From Streptomyces actinomycinicus (GTDB lineage: Bacteria; Actinomycetota; Actinomycetes; Streptomycetales; Streptomycetaceae): a stretch of 64,000 nt of DNA. Positions 43,901 through 52,673 of the stretch are shown here, piece by piece. The notes beneath the pieces were generated by a model that was given only the letters and a program-made list of their open reading frames with translations, was not told the DNA's origin and did not search any database. Location of the stretch: assembly GCF_016741775.1 (NCBI RefSeq), contig NZ_JAERRK010000001.1, forward strand, positions 558,001 through 622,000, in the 5' to 3' direction. Within the stretch, counting starts at the first letter, position 1, and each line of letters begins with the position of its first letter. The translations under genes and the position numbers were made by a program.

Positions 43901-44850
43901 CCGGAGTGGCCGACCCCGTGGACACGTTCGCGCATCCCGCGCTGTTCTACGGCGATGCACAGCAGTACCTGGCCGGCACCGTCCCCTTCGTCCGTGCGGC
44001 GCTGGCGGCGGACGAGCCGGTCGCGGTCGCCGTCCCCGGCGAGAACCTGCGGCTGATCAGGGATGAACTCGGCGCCGACGGCGCCGCCGTGCGGTTCCTG
44101 GACATGCGGGAGGCCGGCCGCAACCCCGGCCGGATCATCCCCGGGGTGCTGCGCGCCTTCGCCGACGCCCAGCCCCCCGGCCGGCCGGTCCGGATCATCG
44201 GCGAGCCGGTCTGGGCGGACCGCGGCCCGGCCGAGTACCCGGCCTGCGCCCAGCACGAGGCACTGATCAACACGGCGTTCCGGGGCCGCGCGGCCACCAT
44301 CCTGTGCCCGTACGACACCGCCCGCCTGGACGCGCGGGCCCTCGCCGACGCGCACGCCACCCACCCCGTCGTCATCCCGGCCGGCTCCGCCACCGGGCGG
44401 ACCAGCACGGCCTACGACCCCGAGGGCGTGGTCGCCCGCTACAACGAGCCGCTGCCGCCCGTTTTTGGTATGGGTCCGGACGTGCTCCGCGTCGGCTTCG
44501 ACGAGGACGCGCTCTCCGCGGTCCGCCACCTGGCCACCGGCCACGGTGCCCGGCTCGGCCTGACCGGCCTGGCCCTGGAGAACCTGGCGCTGATCACCGC
44601 CGAGCTGACCACGAACAGCGTCGTGCACGGCGGCGGCAAGGGCGCGCTCACTGTGTGGGCCGAGGGCGGGTACGTGCTGTGCGAGGTCCGCGACGGGGGC
44701 CGGATCACCGATCCGCTGGCCGGCCGGCGGCCCCCCGGCCGCGACCAGCGCGGCGGACGCGGGCTGCTGCTGGTCAACCTGGTGGCGGACCTGGTGCGCA
44801 TCCACACCGGCCCGGAGGGCACGACCGTCCGCTGCCACCTGCCGCGCTGA
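43897..44850 (+). CDS. MEDS domain / HATPase (anti-sigma-like kinase) protein
   Basis: A 317-residue protein in two parts. Residues 1-190 resemble the MEDS sensory domain (HPALFYGDAQQYLAGTVPFV, VPGENLRLIRDELG, HEALINTAF). Residues 205-317 are an RsbW-like HATPase (AALSAVRHLA-type helix; N box ITAELTTNSVVHGGGKGALT; G1 box VRDGGRITDP; GRGLLLVNLVADLVRIHTG). There is no histidine phosphorylation helix, so it should act as a Ser kinase or binding partner in a partner-switching module, despite often being called a sensor kinase. It is coupled by a 4-bp overlap to the STAS gene. No sigma factor is adjacent. Confidence 0.85.
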   Translation: MTGVADPVDTFAHPALFYGDAQQYLAGTVPFVRAALAADEPVAVAVPGENLRLIRDELGADGAAVRFLDMREAGRNPGRIIPGVLRAFADAQPPGRPVRIIGEPVWADRGPAEYPACAQHEALINTAFRGRAATILCPYDTARLDARALADAHATHPVVIPAGSATGRTSTAYDPEGVVARYNEPLPPVFGMGPDVLRVGFDEDALSAVRHLATGHGARLGLTGLALENLALITAELTTNSVVHGGGKGALTVWAEGGYVLCEVRDGGRITDPLAGRRPPGRDQRGGRGLLLVNLVADLVRIHTGPEGTTVRCHLPR

Positions 44851-45025
44851 CCTGCCCACGTCCCGGACGGACCTGCCCCTGGCGTCCCGGACCTGCTGAC
44901 CCGCCCCGCGCCCCGGGCGGACCTGCACCAGCGCCGCGTCCCGGCCCCGCCGGCTGTCCGGCAGCGGCGGCAGCGGCGGCAGAGGAGGGAGCCGATCGCC
45001 GGACGTGCCGCGGGACCGGAGCGGA

Positions 45026-46063
45026 TCAGGCGGCCAGCGGGTCCAGGGCCAGTGGCTCGATCCGGCCCTCCAGCATGAAGCCCAGGCCCTGGGCCACGCA
45101 CACGTCGGGCCGCTCGGCGATGTGCACCGGCATCCCGGTGGCCTGCCGCAGCATCTGGTCGAACCCGGGCAGCAGCGCGGAACCGCCGACCATCATGATG
45201 CCGCGGTCCGCGAGGTCGGCCACCAGGTCGGGCGGGCAGTCGCGCAGCACCTTGCCGATGCCGTCGAGCACGGCGGTCAGCGGGGTCTGGATCGCGTCCC
45301 GCACCGCGGCGGTGTCCACCCGCACGCTGCGCGCGAGCCCCGTCGCCACGTCCCGGCCGTGGATCTCGGTGGACGCCGGGCCGTGCGGGGTGAGCCCGTT
45401 GCCCGACAGGGCGAGCTGCAGCGGCCGTACCGACTGACTGGGCAACAGCAGTGCGTGCTGGTGCCGCAGATGCTGCACGATCGCGTGGTCCACGGCCTCG
45501 CCGCCCACCGGGATCCGCTGGGCGGTGACGATGGAACCCAGCGAGAGCACCGCGACCTGGGTGGCCGCCGCCCCGCACACCATGATCATGCTGGCCTCCG
45601 GCCGCTCCACCGGCAGCCCGCAGCCCACGGCGGCGGCGATCAGCGTGTCCACCAGCTCGACCTTCCGGGCCCCCAGCCCGACCAGCGTCTCGATCGTCGC
45701 CCGGGTGGCCAGCGGATCGGCGTCGTGCGGGGTGCAGGCCGCCGCACGCAGCCGGGGCTTGCGGCGCAGCGCCCGGCGCATCTTGTCGCCGAGCAGATGC
45801 CGCAGCATGCGCTGGGCCATCTCGATGTCCACCACCGTGCCGCCGGAGACGGGCCGGACGACCCTGATGTAGTCCGGGGTCCGTCCCGTCATCTTCTCCG
45901 CGAACTCGCCGACGGCGATGAGCGCGCCGGTGTGGGTGTTCACGGCCCCGACCGAGGGCTGGTCGACGACGAGACCGGCGCCCTTCACGTACACACGGGT
46001 GCGGGCCGCGCCCAGGTCGACGGCGAAGTGGCAGCGGCGCAACTGCTCCAGGCTGACGGTCAC
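45026..46063 (-). CDS. mbl: Actin-like cytoskeletal protein, Mbl/MreB family
   Basis: A 345-residue bacterial actin. Phosphate-1 (FAVDLGAARTRVYVKG), the central DIEMAQRMLRHLLG helix, phosphate-2 (MIMVCGAAATQVAVLSLG) and adenosine site (GIMMVGGSALLPGFDQML) are in place. The usual Thr of DLGTA is Ala, so nucleotide binding may differ from MreB. The neighbourhood and size agree with Mbl of S. coelicolor, which works with MreB in spore-wall synthesis. GGGAGG lies 8 nt before the GTG. Being outside an mreBCD cluster supports the Mbl call. Confidence 0.86.
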   Translation of the reverse strand: MTVSLEQLRRCHFAVDLGAARTRVYVKGAGLVVDQPSVGAVNTHTGALIAVGEFAEKMTGRTPDYIRVVRPVSGGTVVDIEMAQRMLRHLLGDKMRRALRRKPRLRAAACTPHDADPLATRATIETLVGLGARKVELVDTLIAAAVGCGLPVERPEASMIMVCGAAATQVAVLSLGSIVTAQRIPVGGEAVDHAIVQHLRHQHALLLPSQSVRPLQLALSGNGLTPHGPASTEIHGRDVATGLARSVRVDTAAVRDAIQTPLTAVLDGIGKVLRDCPPDLVADLADRGIMMVGGSALLPGFDQMLRQATGMPVHIAERPDVCVAQGLGFMLEGRIEPLALDPLAA

Positions 46064-46222
46064 GGCGGATCCTCCCGAGTGCGCGGGCCTTCACGGTCCC
46101 CGCCTGTGCGGCGGGCTCACTGGAATCCTGCGCGGGGCCGGAAGCGGGCGCCTTTCCTGGGCGACCGGGCGGGGCGCGGCTGAACGGGCGTAATTTCCGG
46201 CCGTACCGGAGTGTCGCCGGGA

Positions 46223-49200
46223 TCAGAGCGAGTGAGCGGCCTCCAGCAGCGGCTCCAGGGACGACAGGGTGACCTCGCTGCCGCCCTCGCGCAGAGTCCG
46301 GCGTCCGGCGGCGGAGGGGGCGTAGCCGATGACGCGCAGACCGAGCTGCTGGGCCGCGGTGAGTTCGGCGACCGAGGAGCTGACCAGGACGCCGGTGCGG
46401 GCCGGGGCGCCGAGCGCGTCCAGGGCGCGCAGCAGGCAGTCGGGGTGGGGTGTCAGCAGCCCGAGGTCGTCGCGGCGGCCGTGGACGCCCGCGAAGGGCA
46501 GCCGGTAGGGCACCAGATAGCGGTGCACAGCCGGGGTGCCCACGTCCGTCACCACGCTGACCCGGCGGCCCGCCCGGTGCAGGGCGCGGACGAGCACGGG
46601 GGACCGGTGGGTGGTGGGCGCGTCGGGGACGGCGGCCAGTTCGAGGTCGTCCAGGCGCGCCCGCAGCAGCGGGCCGAGCCGGTCGTGCGCGAAGGCGCGC
46701 AGCAGGTCCAGCGGATGCGCGAACGCCTCCCGGCCGGCGGCGCTCATGACGGGCAGCGGACGGCCCGCCAGCGCGTCCTGCGGGTCGCGGTGGTCGGCCA
46801 CGATCGCCAGCAGGTCGAGCACGGCCTCCCGTGCCGTCTGCGCCGGGAACAGCCGGGCGAGCGGTCCGTCGAAGCCGATCAGCACCGTTTCGGTGCCGGC
46901 GAGGAGGGACGCCAGCCGCCTACGGGACGGAACCGGCGGTTCCGCCGCGGGGGCGGGCGCCCACTCGGGGACCAGCTGCACGGTGTAGGACACCGCGAGC
47001 CCGGGCACCGGCCAGTCGTCCACCCCCGCGTTCACCGCCCGCTGGGCCGCGCTCGCCCGGCGCAGCGGATGGCGGCGCGTGACCGGGGCCGCCGTCGCGC
47101 ACAGGTGCTCCAGCAGCAGGCCGGGCACACCGGTGGCCTCGCCGCGGACGAAGGCGACCGGATCGGCGACGCGCCAGGAGAGCATCACCGCGGCCTTGAA
47201 CGCGCCCTTGCCGGAACTCGGCAGGGAGACGATGTGCCGGGACTCGTGGGGGGTGAGGTCGACCGAGTAGTACGTCTCCGGGCGCGGCGGCCGGGTGCCG
47301 TACGGGTGGATCGGGTCGAGCAGCGTGAGCGGGCCGTCGGGCCGGGTGTGCACGACGGCGGTGCGGCCCGGGGTCGGGATGCCCAGCGCGTGCAGGTCGT
47401 GCGCGATGAACGGGCCCTGTACCAGGTCGCGCTCGCCGGACTCCGGGGACCGCGGCCCGAGCAGGCAGTACCAGGCGGCCGGCGGGCTGTCCGGGGAACT
47501 GTCCCCGAAGAGCGGCCGGAAACGCTGGGCGCGCTGGGCGGCGGAGCTGGCGGCGAAGTCGTCGTACAGCGCGGGCGGTACGACCACCACGGCATCCGCG
47601 GCCGCATCCGGCGGGCGGCCGGACAGCTGCCCGGGCGGCTGTCCGAACGTCACCCGCAGCCGCGGCGGATCGGTCAGCCGGGTGAGCGCCTGGGGGAGTT
47701 CCCGCAGGACGGCGACGAGGAGGGGCAGGAGATAGGCGCCGGGCTCGGTGCGCACCAGGTAGCCGTCCGGGCGGACGTGCACCTCGTACTGGCGGGGGCT
47801 GAGGGAGCCGCGCGCGAGGATCTCGTGCACGGCGGCCTCGAGGGTGATGCGGGCCTCGGGGCGGCTGGAGAGCGCGTCCGCCGCGAAGCGGATCTCGGGC
47901 CGGCCGACGGGGGCTCCCCGCCCCGAGGACAGCTCCGCACCCGCACCCGCCGGCACCCCCCGGTCCACGACCGCCGGCACCTCCCGGCCCACGACCGCAG
48001 GCGCTTCCCGGTCCACGACCGCCGGCACCTCCCGGCCCACGACCGCAGGCGCTTCCCGGTCCACGACCGCAGGCGCGTCCCGGTCCACGGTCGTCGGTGG
48101 TTCCTGGTCCGTGGTCGGCGGCGCGTCCCGGTCCACGGTCACCGGTGGTTTCTCGTCCGTGGTCGGTGGCTCCCCGTCCCTGGTCGCCGACAGCCGGCGC
48201 ACGCTGTCCTCGGTGACCGTCGCGAACGGATCGCCCTCCCCGGGCGCCCCCGCGCCGCCCGGGGCGGACGGCACCGACGCCCGGAACTCGCCCGCCGCCC
48301 GTCCGGCTCTGCGGTCGATGAACTCCCCGATCCGGCCGAGGAGTTCACTGGTGCGGTGGCGGGCGCTGCGCGGCAGGCCGAGCAGGAGCAGGTCGCGGAC
48401 GCCGTCCCGGAAGGCGTAGGAGCCGGGCGGGCCGTCCGGGACCGCGGTGAGCATGCCGCTCAGAATGACCTCGGCCAGGTGCTGCGGGCGCGGATCCGGT
48501 TCCACCGCGGCCTGCACCAGACGCATGACCGGCAGGTCGGGGCGCCCCACCGCGAGATGCCCGGCCAGCCGGAATGCCTCGGGCGAGGCACTCGCCCGGA
48601 ACCGCAGGACCAGTTCCCGGGCGGACAGCAGACCGACGTCCGTACGGTCCTCGGCGTCCACGGGCAGTGGACGGCCCAACCGGGCGACCGCGCCGGGGAA
48701 CTCCGCTCCTCCCGCCGCGGCGAGCAGCCCGGCCCAGTGCGCCAGCCAGCGCGGCCCCGGCTCCAGGACGGGCAGCGGGACGGTGCCGCCGGCCCCGGTG
48801 CACTCGTCCTGCCCGTACGGGGTGAACGAGAGCGCCGCCGCGGGTGCCGCGGGGTGCGGGGCCGCGAGCCGGCCGGGGACGGCGGGCAGTGCCGTGTCCC
48901 GCCACAGGTGTTCCGGCAGCGGCTGTACGACGGCCAGCGGCATCCGGCGCGCCCAGCGGTGCAGGGTGGCGTACCAGAGGGTGCCGGCCGGGCCCTCCCG
49001 CCACTGCGGGCCCATGCAGTCGCTGATCAGGAGCATGACGGTACGGCCGTCGGCGGGAGTGTGCGCGCCGGGGCCGCGTACGGTGCCGTCGGCGGCGGCG
49101 CGGTACAGGGCGACCGTGCGGAAGGTCCCCGACTGGACGAGCGTCGTGTGCAGTTCGCGGATCAGGGGCCGCCAGACCGGCATGGTGGGTCCGGCGTCGT

Positions 49201-49834
49201 ACACCAGGTTCAGCCGCAGCCAGCGCTCCCGCGCCGGGCGCAGTACCGGCAGCCACCACTCGGGGCCGGCGCCGAGGCGGGCGATGCGGTCGGCGGTCGC
49301 CTGCTCGTCCAGCTCGTGGCCCACGGGCGCGTCGACCCGGCGCCGCAGCGGTCGCAGCGAGCGCTGGAGCGCCAGCGGGTGGCGCAGCATCGGGGGCGCC
49401 GGCGCCAGGAGGTCGGCGTGGGGCCGGTCCGCCGCGGTGGCCGGGCGCGGTGAGGGAAGGTGCAGGGGGACACGGGCGGGCGGCCGGGCGGCCGGGGCGG
49501 CTCCGGGCGCCCGGGCGGTCTCCGGGTCCCGTGCCGCAGCCGGGAACGGCCCGGGCGGCCGGTACCGGTCCGGGTACGGGGACGCGGGCTGTCCCGGCGT
49601 CGGCGTCGGCGCAGGCTCCCGTTCCGGGACCTCCTGCCCGCCGGGGCCGGCGCTCCCGCCGTCGGCGCCGTTGCCGTCGGGTGTCATGTGGGTTGCCAGC
49701 CACAGCAGTTCGGCCAGTTCGAGCGGGCTCGGGCGGACCCCCCGGCCCGCCTCGGCCAGCACGTCGGCGAGGCGGGCCAGCGGGTCCGGGCCGCCGGGAC
49801 GGCCGGCGGGGGAGCCGGGGGCCTCAGAAGACAT
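46223..49834 (-). CDS. SAV_2336-type protein: vWA-like region plus C-terminal pseudo-HAD domain
   Basis: A 1203-residue cytoplasmic protein. Residues 15-50 form a conserved N-terminal helix pair (LARLADVLAEAGRGVRPSPL). Residues 205-310 look like a von Willebrand A domain: LNLVYDAGPTMPVWRPLIRE carries a D-x-G-x-T form of the metal motif and VMLLISDCMGPQWREG the later Asp. Residues about 550-625 are a low-complexity linker of 8-residue repeats (VVDREAPA/VVGREVPA). Residues 984-1203 have HAD topology but lack catalytic residues (IGFDG for DxDG, TPHP for KPDP, VSSS for GDS). It is the last gene of the operon and overlaps the MoxR gene by 11 bp. I infer it is the vWA partner of MoxR. Confidence 0.8.
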   Translation of the reverse strand: MSSEAPGSPAGRPGGPDPLARLADVLAEAGRGVRPSPLELAELLWLATHMTPDGNGADGGSAGPGGQEVPEREPAPTPTPGQPASPYPDRYRPPGPFPAAARDPETARAPGAAPAARPPARVPLHLPSPRPATAADRPHADLLAPAPPMLRHPLALQRSLRPLRRRVDAPVGHELDEQATADRIARLGAGPEWWLPVLRPARERWLRLNLVYDAGPTMPVWRPLIRELHTTLVQSGTFRTVALYRAAADGTVRGPGAHTPADGRTVMLLISDCMGPQWREGPAGTLWYATLHRWARRMPLAVVQPLPEHLWRDTALPAVPGRLAAPHPAAPAAALSFTPYGQDECTGAGGTVPLPVLEPGPRWLAHWAGLLAAAGGAEFPGAVARLGRPLPVDAEDRTDVGLLSARELVLRFRASASPEAFRLAGHLAVGRPDLPVMRLVQAAVEPDPRPQHLAEVILSGMLTAVPDGPPGSYAFRDGVRDLLLLGLPRSARHRTSELLGRIGEFIDRRAGRAAGEFRASVPSAPGGAGAPGEGDPFATVTEDSVRRLSATRDGEPPTTDEKPPVTVDRDAPPTTDQEPPTTVDRDAPAVVDREAPAVVGREVPAVVDREAPAVVGREVPAVVDRGVPAGAGAELSSGRGAPVGRPEIRFAADALSSRPEARITLEAAVHEILARGSLSPRQYEVHVRPDGYLVRTEPGAYLLPLLVAVLRELPQALTRLTDPPRLRVTFGQPPGQLSGRPPDAAADAVVVVPPALYDDFAASSAAQRAQRFRPLFGDSSPDSPPAAWYCLLGPRSPESGERDLVQGPFIAHDLHALGIPTPGRTAVVHTRPDGPLTLLDPIHPYGTRPPRPETYYSVDLTPHESRHIVSLPSSGKGAFKAAVMLSWRVADPVAFVRGEATGVPGLLLEHLCATAAPVTRRHPLRRASAAQRAVNAGVDDWPVPGLAVSYTVQLVPEWAPAPAAEPPVPSRRRLASLLAGTETVLIGFDGPLARLFPAQTAREAVLDLLAIVADHRDPQDALAGRPLPVMSAAGREAFAHPLDLLRAFAHDRLGPLLRARLDDLELAAVPDAPTTHRSPVLVRALHRAGRRVSVVTDVGTPAVHRYLVPYRLPFAGVHGRRDDLGLLTPHPDCLLRALDALGAPARTGVLVSSSVAELTAAQQLGLRVIGYAPSAAGRRTLREGGSEVTLSSLEPLLEAAHSL

Positions 49835-50840
49835 CGTTCTGTGCGGACTGTCCCAGGTACGGCATCAGCCGTTCGGCCAGCCGGTCCAGGGAGTCGGTGT
49901 CCAGGTCCGCGGAACGGGCCAGGTAGATGGCGTTGAGGAGCTGGTCGGTGGCGAGGTCGCCGGCGCCCGACCGGGACAGGAAACGGTCGATCAGGGTCCG
50001 CGCGTAGGCGTCGGGTTCACCCAGATGGGCGCGGACGATCTCGGCGAGATGCCGGTCGTCGGGCTGCCGCAGATGCAGCGTGACGCAGCGGCGCAGGAAG
50101 GCGGGCGGGAACTCGCGCTCGCCGTTGCTGGTGAGGACGACGAAGGGGAAGGAACGGCAGCGCACCCGGCCGTGTGCCACCGGGACCCGCTGGCCGCCGT
50201 CGGCCGGCACCTCGGCGACGCCGCCCGGCGCGAGCCGTGCGGCGCGCACCAGCTCGGGGATCTCGTACTGGCCCTCCTCCAGCACGTTCAGCAGGTCGTT
50301 GGGGAGGTCGAGGTCGCTCTTGTCGATCTCGTCGATGAGCAGCGCACGGGGCCGTTCGTAGGGCAGGAGGGCGGTGCCCAGCGGGCCCAGCCGCAGATGG
50401 TGCTCGATGCCCGAGCGGTCGTCCGCGCCCTCCGGCCGGTCCCGCCGGGCCGCGTACAGCCGTGACAGGGGGTCGTACTGGTAGAGGCCGTCGTGGAGCG
50501 TGCTGCGGCTGGTGATGTTCCAGCGCAGCACAGGGCCGAGCCGCAGTTCACGGGCGACCGCGTAGGCGAGTGAGGACTTGCCGGTGCCCGGCGGGCCGGT
50601 GACCAGCAGCGGCCGGCGCAGGTACAGGGCAGCGTTGACCAGTTCGACGGTCTGTTCCGTGGCCTGGTAGGTCTCGGCGCGGTGCGTACGGTCCGGGGAG
50701 ACGGCGGAGGCGTCGGCCGTCGTGTCCGGCGCCGTGAGCACCGGACCGCCGTCGAAGGCCCGCCAGGGCGGCGGCGGGGGCAGCTTCGCGATGCCGTCGT
50801 GCGGCTCGTTCGTACCGGTGTAGACGGGCCACAGGGGCAT
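49824..50840 (-). CDS. MoxR-type AAA+ ATPase
   Basis: A 338-residue ATPase with Walker A (LLVTGPPGTGKSSLAYAVAR), Walker B (ALLIDEIDKSDLDLPNDLLN), sensor 1 (FVVLTSNGEREFPPAFLRRC) and the C-terminal helical lid. MoxR proteins act as chaperone-like remodellers, usually with a vWA partner that binds target and metal. Here the vWA-like protein is the next gene and overlaps it. The ATG is preceded by GGAGAAGAAGAG. The 42-bp gap from the protease gene contains nothing else. It is the motor of the four-gene system. Confidence 0.92.
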   Translation of the reverse strand: MPLWPVYTGTNEPHDGIAKLPPPPPWRAFDGGPVLTAPDTTADASAVSPDRTHRAETYQATEQTVELVNAALYLRRPLLVTGPPGTGKSSLAYAVARELRLGPVLRWNITSRSTLHDGLYQYDPLSRLYAARRDRPEGADDRSGIEHHLRLGPLGTALLPYERPRALLIDEIDKSDLDLPNDLLNVLEEGQYEIPELVRAARLAPGGVAEVPADGGQRVPVAHGRVRCRSFPFVVLTSNGEREFPPAFLRRCVTLHLRQPDDRHLAEIVRAHLGEPDAYARTLIDRFLSRSGAGDLATDQLLNAIYLARSADLDTDSLDRLAERLMPYLGQSAQNDVF

Positions 50841-50882
50841 GGGCTCTTCTTCTCCGTGGGGGGCGGTCGGTCGTGCGGGCGG

Positions 50883-52673
50883 TCAGGCGACGGGTGAGTG
50901 GAGGGACGCGGCCGGCTCGGGGAAGCAGCGTGGGTCGTCCCAGAGCAGCTGCAGGTCCCGGGCCCAGTGCAGGTCCGGCTCCTCGGCGGCGTCCGCGGTC
51001 AGCCGCAGCGACAGGACGTGCCGGGGCAGTTCGGCGGGCGGTACCTCGGCGACCGAGGCGGTGAGCTGGTCGAGGAACGCGGCACCCGGGCAGGGCGGTT
51101 CGTTCTCCGGGGTGCCCGTGCGCAGGAGTGGATCGCCGGTGCGGGGCGGTTCGCCTCCCGCGGTGCCGGTGCGGGGTGCGTCCCCGTGGCCGGTGCAGGA
51201 GCAGCCGGTCCGGGACCACAGCAGGACCGGCACGGGTACGGTGAGACCGACCTCGAAGTGCTGCCGGGCCGTGGGGGGTGCGGAGGCGAAGCCCGCCAGC
51301 CCGGCGTCGCCGTCCCACAGCCGCTTGCGCAGGCTCGGCGGGCGCTCCCGGGTGCCGCACTCGACGCGGTGCACCTCGATCCCGCCGCCGGTGTCGAGCT
51401 TCTGCCACTTCTTGCGCAGCTGGTGGCGGAGCCGGCCACTGTGGTGGCGGGCCCGGTCGGTCACGACGAGGGGGTAGGCGCAGCCGAGGGGCGTGCTGTC
51501 GTCGGCGCCGCACTCCCACTGCGCCACCGCTTCGTTGAGCCACTCGCGCGGCAGCACGAACGTCACCAGTTCGTCGGCGTCGGGGGCGAGCTGCGTGACG
51601 GCTTCGTCGATGCGGCCCTGGACGTAGGACCGCACTCCGGTCCGCGGCAGCCGGCGCACGTCCACCCGCCGGCGCTGTCCGTCCCGGTACGCGGACACCT
51701 CCACGGTCACCTGATCGGGGCCGGCGCCGCTGTGGTCGATCTCGACGACCACCGGGGACCAGGCCGGCGCGGCCTCGGCAGCGGGCCCGGGCTGTCCTGA
51801 CCCGGCCGCCGGGGTCTGTAACGCCGGGCTGCCGTCGAGCAGTTCCCGCAGCCGGTCGGCGAACCGGCCCACCGCCTCCGGGTCCGGGACCTCCCACTGC
51901 ACGTACGCGGCAGCCGCCCACAGGGTGGGGAAACCGCCCGGGGGCAGGGGCGGCCCGAAGGCTTCCACGGCGTCCACGTACAGCCGGTCCGGATCGCAAT
52001 CCGGGCCGGTGCCGTCCGCGGCCCGGCGCAGCAGGGCGTACAGCCGCCGGCGGGCGTCGTCCCGGTGGCCGGGGGAGGGCACCAGCTCGCCCAGTTCGGG
52101 CCAGTACCGGGCCATCACGTCCAGCGGCAGCATCCGGCCCTTGCGCACGTCCGGCGCTCCCGAGGCGGCGGTGACCATGCCGGCCACCCGGCCGTCCGGC
52201 AGGGTCGCCGCCGCCCCGCTGAACCCGGCCACGAGCGGCTGCCCGTGTCCGTGCCAGGCCACCAGCTCCAGCCACTCGTCGGCGATCAACTGACCGGACA
52301 CGGCCTGGTACTCGGCGAGCGTGCCCTCGTCGTAGCCCTCCGGGAAGCCGTACGCGACCAGCTTGGGGTAGGGCTCGGTGTAGGCGGCGTCGGGCGGTGC
52401 GAAGCCGGCCGGGACCAGCGGGACGTCGCGGTCCAGTTCGAGTACGGCCACATCGCCGGGGTCGGTGGCCTCACCCGTCCAGCCGCCGTGGGCGACGACC
52501 GATGCGGACAGTTCACCCAGCTCCCTGGCGTGCGGGAAGGAGACGCTCACCGCCGCCCGGTCGCTCCACCTGACCACGTGCGCGCAGGTGAGCACCCGGC
52601 GGCCGGCGACCAGGAAACCGGCCCCCACCTCGTGGCCGCAGACGATCCGGGCGTGCCAGGAAGCGCTCGTCAT
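50883..52673 (-). CDS. Trypsin-like protease fused to a VMAP-C-like domain
   Basis: A 596-residue protein without a signal peptide, so it acts in the cytoplasm. Residues 1-200 are a trypsin-fold protease: His in VLTCAHVV, Asp in GDVAVLELDRD and Ser in GFSGAAATLPDG (the usual GDSGG is reduced to GFSG). Residues about 205-275 are helical. Residues about 290-596 resemble VMAP-C: VVVEIDHSGAGPDQVTVEVS, FVLPREWLNEAVAQWECG and the end WARDLQLLWDDPRCF. A Cys/Gly/Thr-rich insert (GCSCTGHGDAP) sits near residue 500. In VMAP ternary systems this protein carries the effector, here a protease. Its ATG overlaps the Trypco1 stop (TGATG). Confidence 0.85.
   Translation of the reverse strand: MTSASWHARIVCGHEVGAGFLVAGRRVLTCAHVVRWSDRAAVSVSFPHARELGELSASVVAHGGWTGEATDPGDVAVLELDRDVPLVPAGFAPPDAAYTEPYPKLVAYGFPEGYDEGTLAEYQAVSGQLIADEWLELVAWHGHGQPLVAGFSGAAATLPDGRVAGMVTAASGAPDVRKGRMLPLDVMARYWPELGELVPSPGHRDDARRRLYALLRRAADGTGPDCDPDRLYVDAVEAFGPPLPPGGFPTLWAAAAYVQWEVPDPEAVGRFADRLRELLDGSPALQTPAAGSGQPGPAAEAAPAWSPVVVEIDHSGAGPDQVTVEVSAYRDGQRRRVDVRRLPRTGVRSYVQGRIDEAVTQLAPDADELVTFVLPREWLNEAVAQWECGADDSTPLGCAYPLVVTDRARHHSGRLRHQLRKKWQKLDTGGGIEVHRVECGTRERPPSLRKRLWDGDAGLAGFASAPPTARQHFEVGLTVPVPVLLWSRTGCSCTGHGDAPRTGTAGGEPPRTGDPLLRTGTPENEPPCPGAAFLDQLTASVAEVPPAELPRHVLSLRLTADAAEEPDLHWARDLQLLWDDPRCFPEPAASLHSPVA

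Noticed and set aside
46211..49453. A 1080-codon plus-strand frame opposite the SAV_2336 gene
   Set aside because: No recognisable domain, and repeats reflect the 24-bp units of the true gene on the other strand.
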